64,000 bases of DNA. Origin: Nitrospinota bacterium. Its GTDB lineage: Bacteria; Nitrospinota_A; UBA7883; JACRGQ01. A program made the position numbers and the translations under genes. The notes beneath the pieces were generated by a model. That model was not told the DNA's origin. It ran no database searches and was given only the letters and a program-made list of their open reading frames with translations. Within the stretch, counting starts at the first letter, position 1, and each line of letters opens with the position of its first letter. Where the stretch lies: assembly GCA_029881495.1 (NCBI GenBank), contig JAOUMJ010000011.1, forward strand, positions 1 to 64,000, given 5' to 3'. Below, piece by piece: positions 36,193-44,788 of the stretch.

Positions 36193-39100
36193 ATGATAAA
36201 CGTGAGTAAGCTTGGGGTCGCGGTTCTCATATCTATTTTCACACTAGTTGCCATTCCGAAAGAGGCACATTCTGCCAAGGTAATGAGCAAGGGTGAATAC
36301 ATAGATCTGCTCGTTCAAAAGGATCTTAAATCTTCTCATCAAAATGAATTTATTCCTCAAAATGCATCGAAGATGAAGAAGGACGATTTATACAAATCCG
36401 TTCTTGCATCAATGGCGAAAAAAGGGGTTAAACCTTTTTCATCAGATGATCTCAAATCCCCACTTACAAAAGTTGAGATGGTCGATTTCACATATGCCTT
36501 CCTTACAGGTGATGCTGGCGGAAACTTCATAGAGAGAAAATACTTCCTAAAAGAAAAAGGTGTCGTCGACCCCAACGACATCGGCATGGTAAAGAGTTAT
36601 GAAGGCGATGTAACTTTCACCCGCTTCGAGACCAAAAAGACTTTTGGGATAAACGGCAGTGAAGCTGTCCTTTTCAAGGATGTAGCGGAGACTGAAGAGG
36701 AATCCCGCCTGCAACTGGTATTTGACGATAACTCCGAACTTACTCTCGGTGAAGACAGCGCCGTTGAGATAAACCAGATGATTTTCGACCCCAAGAAGAA
36801 CATCAGGGATATTACCGTCAAAGTCGCTTTTGGTAAATTAAAGGTTAAAGCATCGAAACTGAACACTGCAGACGTTAATTTCAAGATTGAAACGCCGACA
36901 GCCGTTATCGGTGTACGCGGTACAGAATTTGTCGTTGACGTTAATGATACTGGTAAAACAAAAATAACGACTATCGAAGGTCTAGTTGCAGTAAAGCCCA
37001 ATCTTCAGCCTTTCAAAATAAACGGCGGGTCGAAGAATGTTCAGAAGAAAGTTACAAAGATAAATAAGGTCGTTGAAAAGGCTACGAAGGTAAAAGAAAA
37101 AGCCGCAGCCGAAAAAGCAGAGAAAAAAGAGGAAGTAGCGAAACAGAGCGATTCAGCTGAAGAAACAGCGACTACAGAAACAACCGCCGCAGAAACATCA
37201 TCTGCTCCGGTTGAAGCTGCATCTGCACAGGAAGAAGTTCTTCTAGGCGCAAACACCTCTACCGATGTTTCAGAAGAGGGTAATTCCAGCGGGCCTGTTG
37301 ACGTGCCGCCTGCTGAAATGCAGAAAATAATCAAGGAAACCACGGTCATTAATCCTGTAATTGTAGCCGGCGGCGGTGCGGTAAACGCAAGTGAAGCGAA
37401 GAAAGTTGTAGAAGTTGCTGCAAAAGTGGAAGAAGAAATTGTTACTGAAGAAGAAGCAAAGGCAGAAGAGGAGCCTGTAGCAGAAACAACTGAGACCGCC
37501 TCCGAAGAGACAGCTTCTGAAGAGGTCGCCTCCACAGAAGAGGAAGCAACAACTGAGGCTGGAACAGAAACCGAAGAGAAAAGCGTTGCAGAGGAAACCG
37601 TTATAGAAGTCGCTTCCCTGGATAAGGGCGATGGAGGGGAAAAAGCCGCTGAGCTTGAAAAGGAAAAAGACTCGGATGGAGACGGAGTTCCGGATGTAAA
37701 TGATAAATTCCCGAACGATCCAAACGAAGTTGTTGACTCGGATGGAGACGGTGTCGGTGATAACTCAGATGCTTTCCCGAGAAATGCTAAGGAAAAGGCA
37801 GATTCGGATGGAGACGGTGTCGGTGATAATTCAGATGCGTTCCCGAATGATCCGAAAGAGAGCGCCGATTCGGATGGCGATGGTGTCGGTGACAACGGCG
37901 ATGCTTTTCCAAGAGATGCTACTGAAGTTGCCGATTCGGATGGTGACGGTGTAGGTGATAATTCAGATGCGTTCCCGGCAAATGTTAACGAGTCCAAGGA
38001 TTCGGATGGCGATGGAATCGGCGACAACTCAGACAAGTTCCCGAAGGATTCAACCGAGTGGGTCGATTCGGATGGTGACGGCGTAGGCGATAATAAAGAC
38101 GCATTCCCGACTAACAAGAAAGAGTCGAAAGATTCGGATGGAGACGGCATCGGTGATAATTCAGATGCGTTCCCGAACGATGCAACGGAAACTGCTGATT
38201 CAGACGGCGATGGTGTAGGTGACAACAAGGATGCATTCCCGAACAACGCGAAGGAAAAGGCAGATTCTGACGGCGACGGCGTAGGCGATAATTCAGACAA
38301 ATTCCCGAAGGATCCTACCGAGTGGGCTGATTCAGATGGCGACGGCGTAGGCGATAACAAGGATGCATTCCCGAACAACGCGAAGGAATCTAAAGATTCC
38401 GACGGAGATGGCATCGGTGACAATTCCGATAAATTCCCAAACGATGCAACGGAAACTGCTGATGCAGACGGTGACGGCGTAGGCGATAACAAGGATGCCT
38501 TCCCGAAAAATAAGGCTGAGTGGGCAGATTCTGATGGCGATGGCGTAGGCGATAATTCCGACAAATTCCCGAACGACTCAACCGAGACTGCTGATTCTGA
38601 TGGCGACGGTATAGGTAATAACAAGGATGCTTTCCCGAATGATGCAACCGAGACTGCTGATTCAGACGGCGACGGTGTAGGCGATAACAAGGACGCATTC
38701 CCGAATGATCCAACCGAGACAGCAGACTCTGACGGCGACGGAGTTGGGGACAACAAGGATGCTTTCCCGAATGATCCGACCGAGACTGCAGACTCTGACG
38801 GTGATGGTGTAGGTGATAATAAGGACGCATTCCCGAATGATCCAACCGAGACCGCAGATTCTGATGGCGACGGTGTAGGTGATAATAAGGATGCTTTCCC
38901 GAATGATGCAACCGAGACTGCTGATGCAGACGGTGATGGTGTAGGTGATAATAAGGATGCTTTCCCGAACGATCCTACCGAAACCGCAGACTCTGACGGT
39001 GATGGTGTAGGTGATAATAAGGATGCTTTCCCGAATGATCCAACCGAGACCGCAGATTCTGATGGCGACGGTGTAGGTGATAATAAGGATGCTTTCCCGA

Positions 39101-41568
39101 ATGATCCAACCGAGACCGCAGATTCTGATGGCGACGGTGTAGGTGATAATAAGGATGCTTTCCCGAATGATGCAACCGAGACTGCTGATGCAGACGGCGA
39201 CGGTGTAGGCGACAATAAAGACGCATTCCCGAATGATCCGACAGAAACCGCGGATTCTGACGGTGATGGCGTTGGCGACAACAAGGATGCATTCCCGAAT
39301 GATCCAACCGAGACCGTAGACTCTGACGGTGATGGTGTTGGCGACAACAAGGATGCATTCCCGAATGATCCGACAGAAACAGCGGATTCTGACGGTGATG
39401 GCGTTGGCGACAACAAGGACGCCTTCCCGAATGATCCGACAGAAACAGCTGATTCAGACGGTGACGGTGTAGGCAACAATAAGGACGCATTCCCGAATGA
39501 TCCTACCGAGACTGCAGACTCTGACGGTGACGGTGTAGGCAACAACAAGGACGCATTCCCGAATGATCCTACCGAGACTGCAGATTCTGACGGTGATGGT
39601 GTAGGCAACAACAAGGACGCATTCCCGAACGACCCAACTGAGACTGCTGATTCAGACGGCGACGGTGTAGGCGACAACAAGGATGCTTTCCCGTTTGATC
39701 CGACCGAGTGGGCTGATGCTAATGGTAATGGTATTGGTGATAATAAAGAAGCGTCGCTTCTGGCATTAAGCGGTGCAAACTTCCTTGCGATGTGGAATAC
39801 GTTATCACCGCAGGAGCAGGCTCTTTTAAGCAACCTCCTTGCACTAGATCAGAAAGTGTCTATTGCACAGTCGGATATTGGTAATCTGCAGGGTACAAAT
39901 CTCGTAACCTACTGGAAATCACTTGGCGCTGATGTTCAGGGACAGTTGATCGCAGGTCTTACGGCTCAACAGGCGCAGACGATGTTGAGCGGAATGGCCG
40001 GAGCAGAACTTGTTGCATTCTGGAACGCTCTTACCCCTTCTCAGCAGGTAGGGGTGGTTCTTGACGGCACACAGGCTCTTGCGATCATGAACACGGGTAA
40101 TTTGTCTGGAGCAGTTCTTGTCAATTTCTGGTTCACGCTTGATCCGGCTACCCAAGCCGCGATAATTCCCAGCCTGAATACGATGCAGGCACAGACGATT
40201 CTTGACTCACTGACGGGTGCAGAGCGCCAGGCTTTCTGGAACGCCTTGTCACCCGAAATGCAGGCTCAGCTCAATAATGGCCAGAATCCACCGACAGATG
40301 CCGAGATAGGCGATGCGGTAGCAGCTGAGCTTTCGAAGCTTCCAGGTGGAGCTAACGACCAAAGAGCAATCGTTGCCAGTGATGATGTTGTTGCTGCGAT
40401 AAAAGCAGGAGGTCTTGCTTCAGCGGAAGATATTGATGGCGGATTTAAACCAGAAAACTACCAGCTACAGACAGGCGAGTATACCAGCGAAGATGTGAAA
40501 ACCGCACTGTCTGGCAGTGGATACCTTTCCTATGCTGTTCAGGTTGAAGAGGACTTTGTGAACAAGGCTTCGCTGAGAATTTTCAATGATAGCCGGGCTA
40601 CAATGGATGGAGAAGACGATGATCATAGGGATCATGTGCGAAACGAACTGTGGGGCAATATAGATAGTGCCCTTGAAAACTCCGATATCCGTGGTCGTGA
40701 TGCCTTGCTTGAGGAAGTAGCTGACGCAAGGGCCGGCAGGGTTCTTAAGGATGCAAATGGCAACTGGGTTAGGGTTCAGCAGTATGTAATTCGCCCGACA
40801 TCCGATTCATTACAGGTAGTAAGCGTAAATCTGCGGGGCGCGGAGGCTGGAGATCTTTCCGGTCTGCAGTCAATGGACTGGCAAACCGAGTTCGATAAAA
40901 ACCTGCCGGGTGGAAGTGCGATACTTGACCTGCCGTGGGCAGACTACCTGAATACTTACAGGGATTCGAGCGGTAAAACCGGTGGTGATAGCAACGAACA
41001 TGGTAAACAAGGTGAATCAAAAACCGGTTATGTTAAACATGACAGCGACTATGAATTGGATAAGATGTCTGTTGAGTTTAAATCGGGTAGCGACTCGCTT
41101 AAGGAATCAAGATCCTTTAAGGAATTGGATCATGGCAAACAGTCCATATTCGATGAGACTTTGACCGTAAACGGCGAATCGTTCGAGTATGACAGGAACT
41201 TGAATTCCAAGTCGAAGTATATGATTACCATGGTATCCGGCGGAGAATTGAAGTACAGGTACTCAATCAAGGATAGCAATGGAGAAAAGAAGGACATCGA
41301 CGTAAGCCTGTTCGTAGTGGGCGACGCGCATCTGGCCGATAACGTCGGAGTTGACGGTTCAGTTGAAACCGGAGTAAAGGACGTGTGGCAGGGGCTTGGT
41401 GCAAATACAGAAGGTAGCTCAGTAAATGTTGGAAACAATAATCTTGAATTCAGGTTCTCCAACACAAAAGCCAGCAGCGGATTGCTGACAAATCCTCTTG
41501 ATTTGGTATACATACCTCTGCCGAGGATGGATTGGAAAGCCGCTAGTGTGGAAAGGCACCACGATTAG
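36193..41568 (+). CDS. Giant exported FecR-domain protein with 22-residue calcium-loop repeats
   Basis: About 1791 residues from the ATG at 36193, chosen because GGGGTTGGGA precedes it and a signal peptide begins there (GVAVLISIFTLVAIP, cleavage near AHSA). Residues about 150-275 form a FecR-like domain (LTLGEDSAVEINQM, TPTAVIGVRGTEFVVDV). Then a Glu/Ala/Thr-rich linker (about 290-490), 31 repeats of 22 residues (493-1174) built on DSDGDGVGDN, a thrombospondin-type-3-like calcium loop, five W-containing 36-residue repeats (about 1190-1365), and a ~420-residue C-terminus with no family I recognise. Likely a calcium-stiffened surface rod or adhesin. No cell-wall anchor, autotransporter barrel or type I signal is obvious, so its route past the periplasm is open. 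Confidence 0.8.
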   Translation: MINVSKLGVAVLISIFTLVAIPKEAHSAKVMSKGEYIDLLVQKDLKSSHQNEFIPQNASKMKKDDLYKSVLASMAKKGVKPFSSDDLKSPLTKVEMVDFTYAFLTGDAGGNFIERKYFLKEKGVVDPNDIGMVKSYEGDVTFTRFETKKTFGINGSEAVLFKDVAETEEESRLQLVFDDNSELTLGEDSAVEINQMIFDPKKNIRDITVKVAFGKLKVKASKLNTADVNFKIETPTAVIGVRGTEFVVDVNDTGKTKITTIEGLVAVKPNLQPFKINGGSKNVQKKVTKINKVVEKATKVKEKAAAEKAEKKEEVAKQSDSAEETATTETTAAETSSAPVEAASAQEEVLLGANTSTDVSEEGNSSGPVDVPPAEMQKIIKETTVINPVIVAGGGAVNASEAKKVVEVAAKVEEEIVTEEEAKAEEEPVAETTETASEETASEEVASTEEEATTEAGTETEEKSVAEETVIEVASLDKGDGGEKAAELEKEKDSDGDGVPDVNDKFPNDPNEVVDSDGDGVGDNSDAFPRNAKEKADSDGDGVGDNSDAFPNDPKESADSDGDGVGDNGDAFPRDATEVADSDGDGVGDNSDAFPANVNESKDSDGDGIGDNSDKFPKDSTEWVDSDGDGVGDNKDAFPTNKKESKDSDGDGIGDNSDAFPNDATETADSDGDGVGDNKDAFPNNAKEKADSDGDGVGDNSDKFPKDPTEWADSDGDGVGDNKDAFPNNAKESKDSDGDGIGDNSDKFPNDATETADADGDGVGDNKDAFPKNKAEWADSDGDGVGDNSDKFPNDSTETADSDGDGIGNNKDAFPNDATETADSDGDGVGDNKDAFPNDPTETADSDGDGVGDNKDAFPNDPTETADSDGDGVGDNKDAFPNDPTETADSDGDGVGDNKDAFPNDATETADADGDGVGDNKDAFPNDPTETADSDGDGVGDNKDAFPNDPTETADSDGDGVGDNKDAFPNDPTETADSDGDGVGDNKDAFPNDATETADADGDGVGDNKDAFPNDPTETADSDGDGVGDNKDAFPNDPTETVDSDGDGVGDNKDAFPNDPTETADSDGDGVGDNKDAFPNDPTETADSDGDGVGNNKDAFPNDPTETADSDGDGVGNNKDAFPNDPTETADSDGDGVGNNKDAFPNDPTETADSDGDGVGDNKDAFPFDPTEWADANGNGIGDNKEASLLALSGANFLAMWNTLSPQEQALLSNLLALDQKVSIAQSDIGNLQGTNLVTYWKSLGADVQGQLIAGLTAQQAQTMLSGMAGAELVAFWNALTPSQQVGVVLDGTQALAIMNTGNLSGAVLVNFWFTLDPATQAAIIPSLNTMQAQTILDSLTGAERQAFWNALSPEMQAQLNNGQNPPTDAEIGDAVAAELSKLPGGANDQRAIVASDDVVAAIKAGGLASAEDIDGGFKPENYQLQTGEYTSEDVKTALSGSGYLSYAVQVEEDFVNKASLRIFNDSRATMDGEDDDHRDHVRNELWGNIDSALENSDIRGRDALLEEVADARAGRVLKDANGNWVRVQQYVIRPTSDSLQVVSVNLRGAEAGDLSGLQSMDWQTEFDKNLPGGSAILDLPWADYLNTYRDSSGKTGGDSNEHGKQGESKTGYVKHDSDYELDKMSVEFKSGSDSLKESRSFKELDHGKQSIFDETLTVNGESFEYDRNLNSKSKYMITMVSGGELKYRYSIKDSNGEKKDIDVSLFVVGDAHLADNVGVDGSVETGVKDVWQGLGANTEGSSVNVGNNNLEFRFSNTKASSGLLTNPLDLVYIPLPRMDWKAASVERHHD
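37669..39756 (+). repeat. 31 in-register 66-bp coding repeats plus one partial
   Basis: Unit starts step by exactly 66 bp from 37669 to 39715, giving 31 whole units with no indel, then a decayed partial (DANGNGIGDN). Consensus protein unit: DSDGDGVGDNKDAFPNDPTE plus two residues. Units 1-15 vary at residues 11-22; units 16-30 are nearly uniform and share long identical DNA. A four-unit (264-bp) higher-order period is visible: 38857 and 39121 begin identical stretches of about 80 bp. Confidence 0.95.
39757..40280 (+). repeat. Five 36-residue W-motif repeats in the large protein
   Basis: Five copies of a motif of the form (L/R)xx(F/Y/M)W-x-x-L-x-x-x-x-Q: FLAMWNTLSPQEQ, LVTYWKSLGADVQ, LVAFWNALTPSQQ, LVNFWFTLDPATQ and RQAFWNALSPEMQ. 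Tryptophan spacing is 40, 36, 36 and 36 residues. Predicted helical; no named repeat family comes to mind. Confidence 0.8.
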
Positions 41569-41586
41569 CTTAAAATAGCTTGCAGA

Positions 41587-41619
41587 CGCCCCTCCAGCAC
41601 GAAGATGGAGGGGCGTTTT
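41587..41619 (+). terminator. Rho-independent terminator of the large protein gene
   Basis: Perfect 10-bp stem CGCCCCTCCA / TGGAGGGGCG with a 9-base loop, followed by TTTT and a T-rich tail, 18 bases after the stop codon. Confidence 0.9.
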
Positions 41620-41859
41620 CATTTATACTGGTTCACAAAATTCACAAAATAGTCGAGGCAAAATTAGTCCCGCCATTGGTACAAACTTTGCTTTAATTCA
41701 TTGATAATCATGAATATGTACAAAAATCAGCAATAAATGGGATTTTGCCATGAAATTTTGGCAGTTTTTACAATAAATCGATGGAACCGTATCAGTTCTT
41801 CACTGAAAAATACCAAAAAATCCATTACAGCGGGTTAAAATAACCCAACACAGGGGGAG
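41620..41859. other. AT-rich intergenic region before the OmpA-barrel gene
   Basis: About 240 bp, AT-rich. A short GGGTTAAAATAACCC palindrome lies at 41832-41846 just upstream of the start codon and could sequester the ribosome binding site; otherwise I see nothing to name. Confidence 0.4.
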
Positions 41860-43605
41860 ATGACAATAAACAATCTGGCTGTAATGGTTCTTACAATATT
41901 TCTTAACACTGATGAAGGTATCATGTTTCATCTTGCTGACAGCGAGATGACAAAACCAACTACCACAACCGTCGCAGAAGAAAACACCAGGCTAAAAAGC
42001 GAAGGCTATCTTGACTTATCGACAGGCGGCTCCGCAAAACCTCCAATTAACGCAGAAAGCGAACTGGCAAAAAAGCAGGATGATACTAAAACAAAAGAAA
42101 AGGGGAAAAAGGAGCCAAAAGAGAATGTAGTAGAGATGGTCTTTTTTGCCTTCAAAACCCACGTCCTGTCGGACAAGGCGAAAAAAAAGCTGAACGCGTT
42201 ACCGAAAAATCGGAAATATAAACTGGTAGGCTATACAGACTCGATAGGTTCTATCGAGTTCAATAATATGCTTGCCATATTAAGGGCTACAACTACCGCA
42301 CTGTATCTACGGTCGTTAGGGGTGTTCGTCATAGAGTATTACGGGAGAGGGTCATGCTGTTACCTTGATCCGCTGAATCAGGATGTGAACCGGCGTGTTG
42401 AGATAATAGATGTCGGCCCTTTGGAGGGTCCCAGGAGACCGCCTAAGAAGACGGAATGGATGAGGTTCATGTGGTTATCGGATATTTCGGCCAATAGCAC
42501 CTACTCGTCATTGGTAGGCGGTTCATCCATTATGGGCGGCAATGCCTCTGCTGTTCTAGCTCCAACTGTACAGTTTGGAGATAATAAATTCCTGATAGTC
42601 CTAAACAACACCTCGTATCAGAAAAGGAAGCAGGTATATACGGAGGATGAAGGGCCCCGGCTGAGCTCGGAATATCTGACGAATACTCTTACCCCCACAT
42701 TCAAGTACAGCAACTCGGACAAGCTGGATTTAAGTCCCGGTCTGTTTTTCACTCAATCATATTCAAAGGAAACCCAGGATGAAATCTGGTTCAAGGGGCT
42801 TTACGATTATGAGGAATCGGGCTATTCTTTTGACATACGGTATGTAGTTGGGACTACCGATACCTCCTCAAGCACGATGTCGCTAGGTTACCAGAAATAC
42901 GATCGTGTATATCCCAATTTTAAATCATTATTCTCCATCGCTGGGTTTGGCACGCTTGAGGAGCATGAAAAGGATTTTGCCGGAACATCGTATTCCATGA
43001 CGTATGCGGTAAATAACTCACTTGGACTTTCATATACGTTAAACCTGAATTATTTGTTGAAGGAATACGTTGACAAGCTGGTGGAGAACGAATTTGGCGG
43101 CAGAGATCCTGAAAGGCAACTGGATGTCAGTCAAACAGGTTCTCTTATGTTGACTTACAAGGCAAGCATGAATTCATCTATAGGTTTCAGGATTACCGTA
43201 AATGATAACCTTAGCAACCAGAACCTTGTTGAAGGCTCCTTCCCTGATTTTATTTTTCACAAGAACTATTTTTCATATCAGTCAACAACGGTCTCTCCGG
43301 ATTACAGTTACATAATGCAATTATCTGACAAGAAGAGAGTCACATTCAGAACTGCGTATAACGTGACAAGAACCAATTTTTATGCAAGATATAGCAGAAA
43401 TGAACTTGGCGAATTGACCGATCAACTGCAGGAAGATTGGGCGCACAGTTACAGCGCAAGCGCCAGGTACACATTGAATGAGCATTGGAGCTTTAGCTCA
43501 ATGCTGGATGTTTCAGCATCCAGATCAAATCTGAAGGACGAGCTGTTTTTTCGTTCAAACTACGAAATTATAAATATCTCATTTGGATTTTCATATCATT
43601 ACTAG
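41860..43605 (+). CDS. OmpA-like domain followed by C-terminal outer-membrane barrel
   Basis: 581 residues. A short hydrophobic N-terminus (NLAVMVLTIFL) is a weak signal peptide. After a Lys/Glu-rich linker, residues about 90-185 are an OmpA-like peptidoglycan-binding domain: YTDSIGSIEFNNM has the peptidoglycan-contacting Asp (127), the conserved Arg is near 142 in the LRATTTALYL helix, and DVNRRVEII closes it. Residues about 195-581 alternate as beta-strands rich in Tyr, Ser and Thr and end in FSYHY, typical of outer-membrane barrels. The order is reversed from OmpA, where the barrel comes first. GGGGGAG abuts the ATG. Co-oriented with the large FecR protein but behind its terminator. Confidence 0.72.
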   Translation: MTINNLAVMVLTIFLNTDEGIMFHLADSEMTKPTTTTVAEENTRLKSEGYLDLSTGGSAKPPINAESELAKKQDDTKTKEKGKKEPKENVVEMVFFAFKTHVLSDKAKKKLNALPKNRKYKLVGYTDSIGSIEFNNMLAILRATTTALYLRSLGVFVIEYYGRGSCCYLDPLNQDVNRRVEIIDVGPLEGPRRPPKKTEWMRFMWLSDISANSTYSSLVGGSSIMGGNASAVLAPTVQFGDNKFLIVLNNTSYQKRKQVYTEDEGPRLSSEYLTNTLTPTFKYSNSDKLDLSPGLFFTQSYSKETQDEIWFKGLYDYEESGYSFDIRYVVGTTDTSSSTMSLGYQKYDRVYPNFKSLFSIAGFGTLEEHEKDFAGTSYSMTYAVNNSLGLSYTLNLNYLLKEYVDKLVENEFGGRDPERQLDVSQTGSLMLTYKASMNSSIGFRITVNDNLSNQNLVEGSFPDFIFHKNYFSYQSTTVSPDYSYIMQLSDKKRVTFRTAYNVTRTNFYARYSRNELGELTDQLQEDWAHSYSASARYTLNEHWSFSSMLDVSASRSNLKDELFFRSNYEIINISFGFSYHY

Positions 43606-43652
43606 TTGACTCATATGTCAAGTCAGTATGTTCAATTTTGAAGCGCCTAGGA

Positions 43653-44399
43653 TCATCGCTTTTTGGCAGGCGGTTTATTCCCGGAGTTTTTTGAGGTTTT
43701 GTTTTTTTTAGGCTTGGATTTCTTTTTTGCCGGGTTTTTATCAAAGTCATCCTCAATTTCAATCGCGCTCTCAGGCACGACAAAGCGCATATTTTGTACA
43801 ACTACCTTTGCTCTTTCGTAATCTCCAAGCTTTATGAATATATCGAGAGCGTTCATGTAGTTCCTCAGGGCTGCGTCGTTTTTCTTCATTTTATAGTAAA
43901 GTTTTCCAATGTTGTTTTGAGTGACCGCAGTTCCGAGGATATTGCCGGATAAAATATCAAACTTGAGTGACTCCTTGTATGAGGCAAGTGCGTTATCGTA
44001 CTTTTCAATGTTAGCGTAGGCCGTACCCTGAAGAGTAAGGAGGGAAGCTACCTGTATGTTATCCTGACTCTCCTTGCTGAGTTCTATCGCCCTTGAGATA
44101 TATCCCAAGCTCTTTTCAATTTTTTCCTGGTTTATGTTTATGTACGCTAGAGATTCCAGGCAGAGCACTTGTCCCTGTTTATAATCCTGTTCTATGCTTA
44201 CTCTTAAAGCCTGTTCAAGCCTGCTTTCAGCCTGTTCGATTTTTCCTTCATTGAGCAGTTCACGGCCGACTATATACATCTTTTGGGCGGCGTTCAGTTC
44301 TGTTTGTCTAATTTCCTCTTCAGAAGGTTTCAGTGTTGCACAAGAAGTCATAAATGAGGAAACAAGAATAAACAAAAAGAAACGGCTGGTAGATCTCAT
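43653..44399 (-). CDS. TPR-repeat lipoprotein
   Basis: 248 residues from the ATG at 44399; the frame is open further upstream, but a lipoprotein signal begins here (FFLFILVSSFMTSC, lipobox cysteine near residue 20). Four or five tetratricopeptide repeats follow (GRELLNEGKIEQAESRLEQA, LASYKESLKFDI, GKLYYKMKKNDAALRNYMNA), then a lysine-rich disordered tail. TPR lipoproteins act as scaffolds at the outer membrane. Last gene of the operon with the cyclase; 7-base gap upstream. Confidence 0.75.
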   Translation of the reverse strand: MRSTSRFFLFILVSSFMTSCATLKPSEEEIRQTELNAAQKMYIVGRELLNEGKIEQAESRLEQALRVSIEQDYKQGQVLCLESLAYININQEKIEKSLGYISRAIELSKESQDNIQVASLLTLQGTAYANIEKYDNALASYKESLKFDILSGNILGTAVTQNNIGKLYYKMKKNDAALRNYMNALDIFIKLGDYERAKVVVQNMRFVVPESAIEIEDDFDKNPAKKKSKPKKNKTSKNSGNKPPAKKR

Positions 44400-44406
44400 A
44401 ATATTT

Positions 44407-44781
44407 TCAGTTTCCTTCTCTGTTTTTTGTTGCGTATGTATTGGCGTACTCAACAAGCGCCATAATTGAATCAAGACGCGATATGGCCTTTATCTCGATA
44501 AGGGCCTTCCCCATGGGAATCATTTCAGCTTGCTGGGCCACGAGTATTTCGTTTATCTGTTCGTTTGTTAAAAGGTTATGTTCAATGGCCAGATCACCAT
44601 ACCGTTTGTTGGTGCGGTTTTGCTCAAGCAAGAGTTTAAGATTGTCAACCTTGCTGATAAAGCCGTGCATGACAGCAATCTTGCCAAGTGGAAGTTTGCT
44701 GTGCCTCTGAATATCAAGCGCTTCATTTACTTGTTGTTCGGTAACAAGATTCTTTGATATTAGAAATTCGCCAAATCTCAT
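44407..44781 (-). CDS. Small protein with two MshEN/GspE-N-like motifs
   Basis: 124 residues containing two similar halves: FGEFLISKNLVTEQQVNEAL with LPLGKIAVMHGFIS, then YGDLAIEHNLLTNEQINEIL with IPMGKALIEIKAIS. The LGEFLV-x-x-G-L-(I/V)-(T/S)-xxQ-L-xxAL pattern is that of the GspE/PilB N-terminal and MshEN domains, some of which bind c-di-GMP. No ATPase domain is attached. Nucleotide binding is a family-based guess. GAGG lies 6 bases before the ATG, 7 bases after the cyclase stop. Confidence 0.55.
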   Translation of the reverse strand: MRFGEFLISKNLVTEQQVNEALDIQRHSKLPLGKIAVMHGFISKVDNLKLLLEQNRTNKRYGDLAIEHNLLTNEQINEILVAQQAEMIPMGKALIEIKAISRLDSIMALVEYANTYATKNREGN

Positions 44782-44788
44782 AAAATCC

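Noticed and set aside
37041-39833. A 930-codon open frame antisense to the FecR-repeat protein
   Set aside because: It is a by-product of the 66-bp repeat: a unit without stops in this frame stays open in every copy. The predicted protein is a Ser/Pro-rich monotone repeat with no independent start context.
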